NCBI GenBank assembly: GCA_019234175.1
Contig: JAFALP010000434.1
Coordinates: 1 to 14,043 of the forward strand
Direction: 5' to 3'
DNA: 14,043 nt
From: Actinomycetota bacterium
GTDB lineage: Bacteria > Actinomycetota > Thermoleophilia > Gaiellales > Gaiellaceae
Part shown: in pieces, positions 1 through 6,546 of the stretch
Position numbering within the stretch: the first letter of the stretch is position 1
Layout of the letters: each line of letters starts with the position of its first letter
Notes under the pieces: generated by a model
Database searches by the model: none
What the model was told of the DNA's origin: nothing
The model's input: the letters and a program-made list of their open reading frames with translations, nothing else
Translations under genes and position numbers: made by a program

Positions 1-358
1 AGTCGAGCACCCAGCCCGCCCAGGCCTTGCAGAAGTCGCGATAGGCCTGGCTGTTGAGGCAGGCCGCCGCGACCCGTCGCCCGTCGTCGAGCACCTGACA
101 CGCCTCCGGATGAAGCCCGACCCAGCGGCTCTCCGCCTCGCCGCCGAACGTGCGACCGAGACCCCACGGGCTCACCTGCACCGTCAGCCCCGCGTCGTGC
201 GAGGCGGCGACGATGTCGGCGAACGTCTGCCGGTAGTAGGCGAGGTCGTTCTCCGAGAACGTGTGCAGCACCCCGGTGTATCCGCGTGCGGCGAGGTCGG
301 CCATGTCGCGCCGCACATGCCGGAGGATCCGGACGCCGAAGTACGAGCAGCCGCTCAT
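1..358 (-). CDS. Unknown protein of the sugar-uptake locus, N-terminal part only
   Basis: The reading frame is open from ATG at 358 to the left edge and gives about 119 residues, beginning MSGCSYFGVRILRHV. I do not recognise a named family. Visible parts are ADLAARGYTGVLHTFSEND, DIVAASHDAGLTVQVSPWG, a GRTFGGEAESRW stretch and CLNSQAYRDF. The alternation of short hydrophobic strands with helices, and an aromatic-rich SPWG segment, resembles the first half of a TIM-barrel glycosidase-like protein; that is inference. No signal peptide is visible, so it is probably cytoplasmic. It starts 14 bp after the MalG-like permease stop and should be the last visible gene of that operon. An alternative GTG start at 376 would overlap the permease stop (GTGA), matching other junctions here; neither start has a good Shine-Dalgarno. 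The context suggests it processes the imported sugar. The rest of the gene lies outside the window. Confidence 0.75.
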   Translation of the reverse strand, partial: MSGCSYFGVRILRHVRRDMADLAARGYTGVLHTFSENDLAYYRQTFADIVAASHDAGLTVQVSPWGLGRTFGGEAESRWVGLHPEACQVLDDGRRVAAACLNSQAYRDFCKAWAGWVLD

Positions 359-372
359 ATGGTCAGTACCAC

Positions 373-1206
373 TCACCCGCGCACCGCCCCTGCGGTCAGA
401 CCGAAGGCGATCCGGCGCTGGATGAGCAGGAAGAAGATCACCACGGGGATGGCGGTCAGGGTCGACGCCGCCATGAGCGCGCCCCAGTCGGTCTGCCGGC
501 TCGTCCCGAGGAAGTACGAGAGCCAGACGGTGATCGTCTGCTTCGAGCCGTCGTTCAGCAGCACGCGCGCGAAGATGTACTCGTTCCAGCTGGTGATGAA
601 CGCGAAGACCGACGTCGCCACGAGCCCCGGTGCGACGAGCGGGAGCAGGATCCTCGTGAAGGCGCCGAAGCGCGTGCTGCCGTCCACCATCGCGGCTTCC
701 TCGAGCTCCTTCGGGATCCCGATGATGAACCCGCGCAGCGTCCAGACCGAGAACGGAAGCGCGCCGGTGAGATACACGAGGATCACACCGGTGAGCGTGT
801 TCACCTCGTGGAAGCGCGCGAGCACGACGTAGAGCGGGATGATCAGACCGGCACCCGGAAGCATCTGCACCCCGATGACGAGGATGATGAAGAGCTTGCG
901 GCCGGTGAACCGGTACTTCGAGAGCGCGACCGCGGCGAGGAACGCGAGGACCATCGCGATGCCGACGGTGAACACCACGACGATGATGCTGTTCTTCACG
1001 TCCGCCCAGAAGTAGGGCTTGTCGAGCGCGTCGCGGAAGTGGCGCAGCGTCGGATGGGTCGGGAACCACGTCGGCGTGAGCGCGTTGATCTGATCGTCGG
1101 TCTTGAACGCGGTGGAGACCATCCAGAAGACGGGGAAGACGGCGACGACGAAGACGAGGAGCCCTACGGCGTTCCAGCCGGTCCTGCGCGCGGCGCGGCG
1201 GTTCAC
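373..1206 (-). CDS. Carbohydrate ABC transporter permease, MalG-like inner subunit
   Basis: This 277-residue protein is an inner-membrane permease of the binding-protein-dependent type (BPD_transp_1). An N-terminal membrane segment covers about residues 13-33, followed by an extracellular loop and five more hydrophobic segments. The cytoplasmic EAA loop that docks the ATPase is at about residues 170-191 (EEAAMVDGSTRFGAFTRILL). The C-terminus lacks a nucleotide-binding domain, as usual. Length and shape fit the MalG/DasC/NgcG group. The start is GTG at 1206; it overlaps the stop of the upstream permease by 4 bp (GTGA), so the two subunits are probably made by coupled translation and form the heterodimeric pore. 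The substrate cannot be read from the permease itself; the neighbouring binding protein and glycosidase suggest an N-acetylglucosamine-containing oligosaccharide. Confidence 0.93.
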   Translation of the reverse strand: MNRRAARRTGWNAVGLLVFVVAVFPVFWMVSTAFKTDDQINALTPTWFPTHPTLRHFRDALDKPYFWADVKNSIIVVVFTVGIAMVLAFLAAVALSKYRFTGRKLFIILVIGVQMLPGAGLIIPLYVVLARFHEVNTLTGVILVYLTGALPFSVWTLRGFIIGIPKELEEAAMVDGSTRFGAFTRILLPLVAPGLVATSVFAFITSWNEYIFARVLLNDGSKQTITVWLSYFLGTSRQTDWGALMAASTLTAIPVVIFFLLIQRRIAFGLTAGAVRG

Positions 1207-2156
1207 GTGACCTCACCGATCCTGATCATGCGGCGCACGTACACGACGCTCAGCGCCGCGACGATGACGAGCATGAGGATGGAGATGGCGGCGCCGCGGC
1301 CGAAGTTCGCGCTGACATAGCCCTGCTCGAACAGGTAGATGCCCATCAGATAGTTGCCGGTGGTGATGTGCGGCTGGCCGATGAGCAGGTACGGCTGTGT
1401 GAAGACGCCGAAGTCCCACAGGATGGACAGGCTGGTGAGGATGAGGAGCACCGGCGTGATCACCGGGACGGTCACGTCCTTGAAGACGCGCCACGAACGC
1501 GCCCCGTCGATCTCCGCTGCCTCGACGAGCTCGCGCGGGACCTGGGACAGGGCCGCGTAGACGGTGATGACGACGAACGGCAGCGCTCCCCAGACGATGA
1601 GCGTCGTCACCATCGAGAGCTGCGAAAACGGGCTCGTGTACCAGTTGTGCTGGAAGTAGTTGCCGAAGTGGAGCTCGGTGAGCACGTAGTTGAGGACGCC
1701 GTTCTGCACGTTCGTCATCCAGTTCCACACCTGAACGGCGACCACGGGCGGCATCGACCAGACGAGCACGAGGCCGGCGGTGACGAGGAGCCGCACCCAT
1801 GTCGAGATCTGGACGAGCAGGAGCGCGATCAGCGTTCCGATCACCATCGTCAGCCCGACGTTCGCGGCCGCGAAGACGATCGTGCGCACGAGCGTGTGCC
1901 AGAAGACGCTGTCGTGGAGGACGCTTCCGAAGTTCTTCAGCCCGATGTAGACGCCCTTGTGCTGGATCAGCTCGAACAGGCCGTAGCGGTCGAGCGAGAG
2001 CCGGACGAGGCTGTAGAGCGGGTAGCCGAGGATCGCTCCCATCACCACGACGACGGGCGCGACCAGGGCGTACGGCACCGCGCCGCGGCCGAGGCGGCGC
2101 ATGGAGAGCGGACGCTGCCGGGACCACTTGGTCGTGGTCCCGGCAGCAGTCGCCAT
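1203..2156 (-). CDS. Carbohydrate ABC transporter permease, MalF-like inner subunit
   Basis: This 317-residue membrane protein is the partner permease of the same transporter. A positively charged N-terminus (RRLGRGAVPY) leads into a first membrane segment at about residues 29-50, the usual sugar-permease form. The EAA loop is at about residues 212-231 (EAAEIDGARSWRVF), followed by two more membrane segments and an arginine-rich cytoplasmic tail (YVRRMIRIGEV). It lacks the long periplasmic P2 loop of Escherichia coli MalF, as is normal for the DasB/NgcF type. ATG at 2156 lies 22 bp after the stop of the binding-protein gene, without a strong Shine-Dalgarno. It is read in the same operon, and its last codons overlap the MalG-like gene. 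Confidence 0.93.
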   Translation of the reverse strand: MATAAGTTTKWSRQRPLSMRRLGRGAVPYALVAPVVVVMGAILGYPLYSLVRLSLDRYGLFELIQHKGVYIGLKNFGSVLHDSVFWHTLVRTIVFAAANVGLTMVIGTLIALLLVQISTWVRLLVTAGLVLVWSMPPVVAVQVWNWMTNVQNGVLNYVLTELHFGNYFQHNWYTSPFSQLSMVTTLIVWGALPFVVITVYAALSQVPRELVEAAEIDGARSWRVFKDVTVPVITPVLLILTSLSILWDFGVFTQPYLLIGQPHITTGNYLMGIYLFEQGYVSANFGRGAAISILMLVIVAALSVVYVRRMIRIGEVT

Positions 2157-2178
2157 CTCGTTCAGCCCAGCCGTCCGG

Positions 2179-3429
2179 CTAGGACTGGTTGAGCGTGTAG
2201 GCGATGTTGGCGCTCGCGGTCGAGGCCGCCTGGGCCACCGACAGCTTCCCGGTCAGGATCTGCGCCAGCATCGTGCGGAGGATGTTGCCGTTCTCGACGT
2301 CGACCCAGTGCTTCGCCTGCGGAACGAACCAGCTTCGCGCGGCGGCACGGGCATTGACGGTGTTCGCGAGCAGGTTGGTGGCGTTGGGGATGTTGCCCTT
2401 CGCCTGCAGCGACTGCTCGTTCGACGTGTTCGTGAAGTCGGAGATCCACTGGACCGCCTGCGCCTTCTGGCCGCTCTGCGCCGGAACGGCGAGGTCGGAG
2501 CCGCCGAGGAAGCCCGGGATTGGCTTGCCGGCCGTGTGGCTCGGCATCACGAACTGTGCGGTGACGTTCTTGTACTTCGTGCCGGTGCAGCAGCTGAACC
2601 ACGCCGGCCCGAGGATCGCGGCCGTGAGGCCCTGGGAGTACACGGTGTACGGGGCGGGATTCGCCTCGTCCAACGTCGCCGCCGACTTCTGGGCGACCGT
2701 GTCGAAGAAGTTCTTGTACGCGGTCAGTCCAGCGATCGACTGCGGGGAGTCGAGCGTGCCGACCCACTTGTGCGCGTGGGTGGTCGCGATCGATCCGCCG
2801 TAGTCGAACACCCAGTCGAGGGCGCTGTACCAGTCGGTGCCTGCCAGGTACATCGGCGTGAATCCTTTCACGCCCTTCTCCATGTTGGCGACCTTGGCCA
2901 GGTCGGCGGTCAGCTGCGCGATGCTCGTCGGGGACGACGTGATCCCGGCCTTCTTGAAGAGGTCGGACCGGTAGGTGACGACGCGCGAGCCGGCGTAGTA
3001 CGGGACGCCGTACAGCTTGCCGCCGTACATCCCCGACTTCGCGAGCCCGGCGAGCCAAGTCCCGGAGTTCTGGAACTCACCCTTGCTTCCGGTGAGGTCG
3101 GCGAACGCGCCGGACGCCATGTACGCCGTCATCTCGGTGTTGCCCATCTCGATGACGTCGGGCGTGTCGTTGCCGGCGATGGTCGCGTCGAACTTCTGGA
3201 GGTGGTCACCCCAGTTCTGGTACTGGACATCCACCGTCCAGCCGGGGTTCTGCTGCTGGAACTGCTGGTTGGCCGCAGCGACGACGTCCGGCCAACCGGA
3301 CTGAGCGTCGACCTGAAGCCAGACCGTGAGCTTGTTGGCCTGCGCGCGCCCGGACGACGCGCCCGCGGTCGCCGCCATGGCGCCGAGCGCGACGGCGAGA
3401 GCGGCCGCCACGACAACTCGTAGTCTCAT
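2179..3429 (-). CDS. Secreted solute-binding protein, family 1 (DasA/NgcE-like)
   Basis: This 416-residue extracellular binding protein captures the sugar for the transporter. Residues 1-31 form a Sec signal peptide: MRLR, then an alanine/valine-rich core, then AQA before NKLTVWLQVD. Near-N-terminal features match chitobiose and N-acetylglucosamine binding proteins of actinobacteria: VDAQSGWPDVV, VDVQYQNWGDHLQKFDA and PDVIEMGNTEMTAYMASGAF, with DLT closing the first lobe. This DasA/NgcE resemblance is from memory of the family, not a search. There is no lipobox cysteine in the signal, unlike most monoderm binding proteins. The only cysteines are an adjacent pair at 280-281 (FSCCTG). ATG at 3429 is supported by GAGGAG 6 to 7 bases upstream. 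The gene follows the repressor gene after 141 bp that contain a GntR-type operator (3484-3499) and leads the permease operon. Confidence 0.93.
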   Translation of the reverse strand: MRLRVVVAAALAVALGAMAATAGASSGRAQANKLTVWLQVDAQSGWPDVVAAANQQFQQQNPGWTVDVQYQNWGDHLQKFDATIAGNDTPDVIEMGNTEMTAYMASGAFADLTGSKGEFQNSGTWLAGLAKSGMYGGKLYGVPYYAGSRVVTYRSDLFKKAGITSSPTSIAQLTADLAKVANMEKGVKGFTPMYLAGTDWYSALDWVFDYGGSIATTHAHKWVGTLDSPQSIAGLTAYKNFFDTVAQKSAATLDEANPAPYTVYSQGLTAAILGPAWFSCCTGTKYKNVTAQFVMPSHTAGKPIPGFLGGSDLAVPAQSGQKAQAVQWISDFTNTSNEQSLQAKGNIPNATNLLANTVNARAAARSWFVPQAKHWVDVENGNILRTMLAQILTGKLSVAQAASTASANIAYTLNQS

Positions 3430-3483
3430 GCAAGTCTCCTCGAGCCGTCGACGCCCCTCGCGGTGTGGCCCTTCGGTGCGTCG

Positions 3484-3499
3484 ATTGGTCTATACCAGT
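3484..3499. promoter_or_regulatory. Operator O1, DasR/NagR-type near-palindrome
   Basis: ATTGGTCTATACCAGT reads as TGGT-N-TA-N-ACCA with matching outer A/T positions. The known consensus for DasR and related GntR/HutC regulators is a palindrome around TGGTCTAGACCA; this site differs from that 12-mer at one position. It lies 55 bp upstream of the binding-protein start codon. Read on the minus strand it contains TATAGA, a possible -10, so bound repressor would block transcription of the transporter genes. Binding by the adjacent GntR protein is inference. Confidence 0.75.
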
Positions 3500-3525
3500 T
3501 GGCCACGGGCGGACACTTGCACACC

Positions 3526-3541
3526 AGACCAACCGTGTCAA
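3526..3541 (-). promoter_or_regulatory. Perfect -35 hexamer and operator half-site upstream of the binding-protein gene
   Basis: On the minus strand a perfect TTGACA (3541 to 3536) is followed 2 bases later by GTTGGTCT (3533 to 3526), which matches the left half of O1 at seven of eight bases. About 17 bp downstream there is only a poor -10 (AAGTGT with TG in front). The promoter of the transporter operon is therefore either this -35 with a weak -10, or the TATAGA inside O1 with a weak -35. I cannot decide between them. Confidence 0.4.
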
Positions 3542-3543
3542 CC

Positions 3544-3562
3544 CCAGACGTTCACCGTCTGG
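3544..3562 (-). terminator. Perfect 7-bp stem-loop just after the repressor gene
   Basis: CCAGACG (3544-3550) and CGTCTGG (3556-3562) form a perfect 7-bp stem with a 5-base loop, starting 8 bases beyond the repressor stop codon. No T-run follows on the minus strand; instead GGTTGACA comes next. It may end or pause the repressor transcript before the transporter promoter, or protect the mRNA end. The arms also resemble operator half-sites (CCAGAC/GTCTGG), so a protein-binding role is possible. Confidence 0.35.
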
Positions 3563-3570
3563 AAACCGCG

Positions 3571-4287
3571 TCAGCCCTGGGGCATCCGAAGCTCGGTGAC
3601 GATGCGGTAGCGATCGCCGCGGTACACCGAGTGCACGAACTCGACCGTGCGGTCGCGCTGGTCGCGGCTCGTCCGCTCGAAGAGAAACGCGGGCGAATGG
3701 AGAGGGACGCCGAGCGCGGCCGACTCCTCCTCGTTCGTCACCGTCGGCTCGATGCCCTGGGTGCCGTGGACGACCCGGATCCCGTACCGCTCGTCCAGAA
3801 GGTCGTAGAGCGAGCCGGCGAGGTCCTTCCCCGTCAGCCCCGGGACGAGCCCCTTGGGGAGATGGAGGGTCTCGATCGCCATCGTCTCCCCGTCCGCGAG
3901 CCGAAGCCGCTTGATCACGAGGATTTCCTCGGACGGAGACACCTGCAGGAACCGGCCGAGGCGGGCGCCGGCGAGGATCGTCTCCATCGACAGCGTCTTG
4001 CTCCCCGGCGCCATTCCGCGCCGGCGCATGTCCTCGCTGAACGAGGTGATGGTCAGCTCCTGGGAGATCTTGGGCTGCTGGACGTACGTCCCGGATCCGC
4101 GCCGCCGGACGAGATACCCCTCTCGGGCGAGGTCGTCGAGGGCGGCGCGGACCGTCAATCGGGACACACCAAGGTCGGCGCTCAGCTGCCGCTCGGAGGG
4201 AATGGCGGTGCCGATGCCGAGCCGTTGGATGAGGTCGAGCACCTGCTGGCGGGTGGCGCTCTGCTTCGTCACCTTCTGGGCGCTCAT
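3571..4287 (-). CDS. GntR/HutC-family repressor with UTRA domain (DasR/NagR-like)
   Basis: This 238-residue DNA-binding regulator has a GntR winged helix at about residues 12-69 (IPSERQLSADLGVSRLTVRA, then LAREGYLVRRRGSGTYV) and a UTRA effector domain at about 80-235, ending in the expected FVHSVYRGDRYRIVTEL strand. In this family the UTRA domain binds a sugar phosphate such as glucosamine-6-phosphate, which changes operator binding. ATG at 4287 is chosen because a -10 box (TATAGT) lies 9 bases before it; an upstream in-frame ATG would begin inside the operator region. The predicted message is leaderless. The operator O2 covers this gene's -35, so autoregulation is likely. It sits between the transporter operon and the divergent ATPase gene, consistent with control of both. 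The effector is inferred from operator type and neighbours only. Confidence 0.92.
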   Translation of the reverse strand: MSAQKVTKQSATRQQVLDLIQRLGIGTAIPSERQLSADLGVSRLTVRAALDDLAREGYLVRRRGSGTYVQQPKISQELTITSFSEDMRRRGMAPGSKTLSMETILAGARLGRFLQVSPSEEILVIKRLRLADGETMAIETLHLPKGLVPGLTGKDLAGSLYDLLDERYGIRVVHGTQGIEPTVTNEEESAALGVPLHSPAFLFERTSRDQRDRTVEFVHSVYRGDRYRIVTELRMPQG

Positions 4288-4326
4288 CGCCGGCCGACTA
4301 TAGCCCACTGGTCCGAAATTGGTCAA
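4288..4326 (-). promoter_or_regulatory. Promoter of the repressor gene, leaderless
   Basis: On the minus strand TTGACC (4326 to 4321) is 18 bp from TATAGT (4302 to 4297), each matching consensus at five of six bases. The repressor ATG at 4287 begins 10 bases after the -10, so the transcript probably starts at or next to the ATG and has no ribosome binding site. The half-site ACTGGTC at 4306-4312 lies in the spacer. Confidence 0.6.
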
Positions 4327-4333
4327 TGCCATT
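4318..4333. promoter_or_regulatory. Operator O2 between the divergent promoters
   Basis: ATTGGTCAATGCCATT matches O1 (ATTGGTCTATACCAGT) at 13 of 16 aligned bases and keeps the outer TGG/CCA symmetry, but lacks the central TA. It covers the -35 of the repressor gene and touches the -35 of the ATPase gene, so one bound dimer could act on both. A direct half-site, ACTGGTC, lies 12 bp away at 4306-4312. Confidence 0.5.
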
Positions 4334-4360
4334 GCCAAATCGATCGGCAGGCGGTATAGA
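4332..4360 (+). promoter_or_regulatory. Promoter of the ATPase gene, leaderless
   Basis: TTGCCA (4332-4337, five of six to consensus) is spaced exactly 17 bp from TATAGA (4355-4360, four of six). The GTG start at 4371 begins 11 bases after the -10, so the mRNA probably starts at or within a few bases of the start codon. No Shine-Dalgarno is present before the GTG. Confidence 0.55.
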
Positions 4361-4365
4361 CTGCC
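4350..4365. promoter_or_regulatory. Operator-like site O3 on the ATPase promoter -10
   Basis: GGTATAGAC at 4353-4361 is identical over nine bases to the core of O1 read on the other strand. The flanks do not match O1, but the site sits inside an inverted repeat of GGCAG (4346-4350) and CTGCC (4361-4365). It covers the -10 of the ATPase promoter. It may be a weaker repressor site; part of the match could come from the shared TATAGA promoter box. Confidence 0.4.
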
Positions 4366-4370
4366 CTCTC

Positions 4371-5531
4371 GTGGCCGGAATCTCGCTCGAGCACGTGAGC
4401 AAGGTCTTCGCGGGCGGCGTCACTGCCGTCGACGACGTCTCCCTCGACATTGCGAGCGGCGAGTTCCTCGTCCTCGTCGGGCCGTCGGGCTGCGGGAAGT
4501 CCACCCTCCTTCGCATGATCGCGGGCCTGGAGGACGCCACCGGCGGCACGATCAGCATCGACGGGCGGGACGTGACCGACCTGCCGCCGCGCGCGCGCGA
4601 CATCGCCATGGTGTTCCAGAGCTACGCGCTCTACCCGCACATGAGCGTGCGCGAGAACCTCGGCTATGGGCTGAAGGTGCGCAAGACGCCGAAGCAGGAA
4701 GCGGGGAAGCGCGTCGAGGAGGTGGCGAAGCTCCTCGGCCTCGACGAGATGCTCGAGCGGAAGCCGGCAGCCCTGTCCGGCGGCCAGCGGCAGCGCGTGG
4801 CGATGGGCCGCGCGATCGTGCGCGAGCCGAAGGCGTTTCTCATGGACGAGCCGCTCTCGAACCTCGACGCCAAGCTCCGCGTCAGCATGCGGGCGCAGCT
4901 CGCCAGCCTCCATGCTCGGCTGCGGACGACGACGATCTACGTCACGCACGACCAGGTGGAGGCGATGACGCTCGGCCAGCGCGTGGCCGTCCTCCGCGAC
5001 GGGCAGGTGCAGCAGGTGGACACGCCGCAGACGCTCTACGCGACGCCGGCCAATCTCTTCGTCGCCGCGTTCATCGGCTCGCCCGCCATGAATCTCGTCG
5101 AGGCGGAGGTCGCGGACGGCACCCTCTCGTTCGCCGGCTACGCCATCCCGGTACCCGCGACTGCACCGCGCGGCCCCGTCGTCGTCGGCATTCGTCCGGA
5201 GGCATTCGAGGATGCCGACTTCGCCGACGCGTCCCTGCCGCGCCTCGACGTCGTCGTCGAGGTGGTCGAGGAGCTCGGCGCCGAGACGCACGTGATTTTC
5301 CCCGTCGACGCCGCGCCGGTCGACGTGAGCGGCGCGCGCGAGGCCGACGAGGAGGAGGTCCTCATCGGCGACGCGCGCACGCACTTCACCGCGCGGGTCT
5401 CGCCGCAAACGAGCGCGCGGCCGGGCGCACCCTTCCGGATCGCCGTCGACCCGTCTCGTTTCCACTATTTCGACCGGGAAACCGGGGCCAGGTCCTCCGC
5501 TGCCACGGCGCCTGCGCTGGCTCGCGTCTAG
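4371..5531 (+). CDS. Sugar ABC transporter ATPase, MsiK/UgpC type
   Basis: This 386-residue cytoplasmic ATPase should power the transporter encoded divergently. Visible motifs are Walker A GPSGCGKST (37-45), Q-loop glutamine 83 (VFQSYALYPH), signature LSGGQRQR (135-142), Walker B AFLMDEP (155-161), D-loop SNLDAKLR and H-loop histidine 193 (THDQVEAMT). From about residue 235 a TOBE-type regulatory domain follows, with IRPEAFEDAD and a VVEELGAETH stretch. Length fits MsiK/UgpC/MalK (about 370-390). GTG at 4371 is chosen because MAGISLEHVSKVF is the usual N-terminus and the promoter ends just before it. In Streptomyces such an ATPase is often unlinked and shared by several sugar transporters; here it is beside its likely partners, though sharing remains possible. 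The 3' end overlaps the signal-peptide region of the next gene. Confidence 0.95.
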   Translation: MAGISLEHVSKVFAGGVTAVDDVSLDIASGEFLVLVGPSGCGKSTLLRMIAGLEDATGGTISIDGRDVTDLPPRARDIAMVFQSYALYPHMSVRENLGYGLKVRKTPKQEAGKRVEEVAKLLGLDEMLERKPAALSGGQRQRVAMGRAIVREPKAFLMDEPLSNLDAKLRVSMRAQLASLHARLRTTTIYVTHDQVEAMTLGQRVAVLRDGQVQQVDTPQTLYATPANLFVAAFIGSPAMNLVEAEVADGTLSFAGYAIPVPATAPRGPVVVGIRPEAFEDADFADASLPRLDVVVEVVEELGAETHVIFPVDAAPVDVSGAREADEEEVLIGDARTHFTARVSPQTSARPGAPFRIAVDPSRFHYFDRETGARSSAATAPALARV

Positions 5532-6546
5532 CGTCGTCGCCGCCGCGGTCGCCGCCGGGCCGGCTGCGGCGTCGCCGAGCGGCGAGGTGATCGTCGCTCC
5601 GCTGCGCTCGGCGCCCACGCCGTCGTTTCTCGCGCGCATCTCCGCCGGCCAGATCGGCGGCGTCATCCTGCTCGGCAACGGATGGACGAGCCAGTCGCGG
5701 GTGACGGCGACGATCGCGCAGCTGCAGCAGGTCGCCTGCCGCCGCGACGACCCGCTCCTCATCGGCGTCGACCAGGAGGGCGGCCTCGTGCGCCGCTTCC
5801 CCTGGGCGCCGCCGACCGTTGCCGCGTCGGAGATGGCGACGGCGGCGATCGCGAGATCGCAGGCGGCCGGCGCTGCGGCCGCACTCCGCCAGGCCGGCGT
5901 CGGCGTCGACTTCGCGCCAGTCTCGGACACGATCTCGACGTCGAGGAGCTTCCTCGGCAGCCGGTCGTTCGGAAGCGATCCGTCCGTGGTCGCCACGCTG
6001 GCGGCGGCCTTCGTCCAGAGCCTCCAGGCGGGCGGTGTGGCCGCGACGGCGAAGCACTTCCCCGGTCTCGGCAGCGCCGTCGCCAACACCGACCAGTACG
6101 CGGTGAAGATCACCCGCAGCCGTGCGTTCCTGACGGCGCGCCTCGCTCCCTTCCGGGCGGCGATCGCCGCCGGGGCGCAGCTGGTGATGGTGTCGAACGC
6201 GTCCTATCCCGCGCTCGACCCGAGCGGCGTCCAGGCGGTGTTCTCCCATGCCATCGTCACCGGCCTGCTCCGCGACACGCTCGGATTCCAAGGCGTCGTC
6301 GTCACCGACTCGCTCTCGGCGACCTCGGTGGCGAGCGTGCCGGACCAGCCGGCGAAAGCGCTCGCGGCGGGGGTCGATCTCCTTCTCTACGGGACGACGA
6401 GCGCGAGCATCACCGGGTACGCGACGCTCGTCCACGACGCGGCGCACAGCGCGACGGTGCGCTCCGAGATCGCCGCCGCGATCACGCGCATCAAGGCGCT
6501 GAAAGCCTGGCTCGCCGCACGCGGCGCCGAGCCGACCTGCATGTAG
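5500..6546 (+). CDS. Family 3 glycoside hydrolase, beta-N-acetylhexosaminidase type, probably secreted
   Basis: The protein hydrolyses terminal beta-linked sugars, probably N-acetylglucosamine from chitin- or peptidoglycan-derived glycans. Numbered from GTG 5587, it shows DQEGGLVRR (62-70), FAPVSDT (109-115), RSFG (126-129), KHFPGLG (156-162) and the nucleophile aspartate 241 in GVVVTDSLSA. The NagZ dyad segment (HGD then DSH) is replaced by LGSAVANTDQ, as in the LpqI-like branch. GTG 5587 is the first standard start (319 residues), but the open frame continues upstream and encodes PRRLRW, then LASSVVAAAVAAG, then PAAASP: a complete Sec signal with strong GC third positions. No ATG, GTG or TTG exists in this extension; CTG at 5500 (348 residues) is the simplest start. 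The gene overlaps the ATPase gene, suggesting coupled expression, and abuts era tail to tail. Confidence 0.85.
   Translation: MPRRLRWLASSVVAAAVAAGPAAASPSGEVIVAPLRSAPTPSFLARISAGQIGGVILLGNGWTSQSRVTATIAQLQQVACRRDDPLLIGVDQEGGLVRRFPWAPPTVAASEMATAAIARSQAAGAAAALRQAGVGVDFAPVSDTISTSRSFLGSRSFGSDPSVVATLAAAFVQSLQAGGVAATAKHFPGLGSAVANTDQYAVKITRSRAFLTARLAPFRAAIAAGAQLVMVSNASYPALDPSGVQAVFSHAIVTGLLRDTLGFQGVVVTDSLSATSVASVPDQPAKALAAGVDLLLYGTTSASITGYATLVHDAAHSATVRSEIAAAITRIKALKAWLAARGAEPTCM

Noticed and set aside
2101..3423. A 440-residue plus-strand open frame opposite the binding-protein gene
   Set aside because: It covers the binding-protein gene almost exactly and shows only biased arginine/glycine-rich sequence.
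4326..4370. ATG at 4326 as the start of the ATPase
   Set aside because: It would add 15 residues encoded by the promoter and operator region; the family N-terminus starts at GTG 4371.
4323..6113. A 596-residue open frame on the minus strand opposite the ATPase and glycosidase genes
   Set aside because: It is an arginine/alanine-rich low-complexity shadow of two recognisable genes, a common effect of high GC content; it has no domain or start signal.
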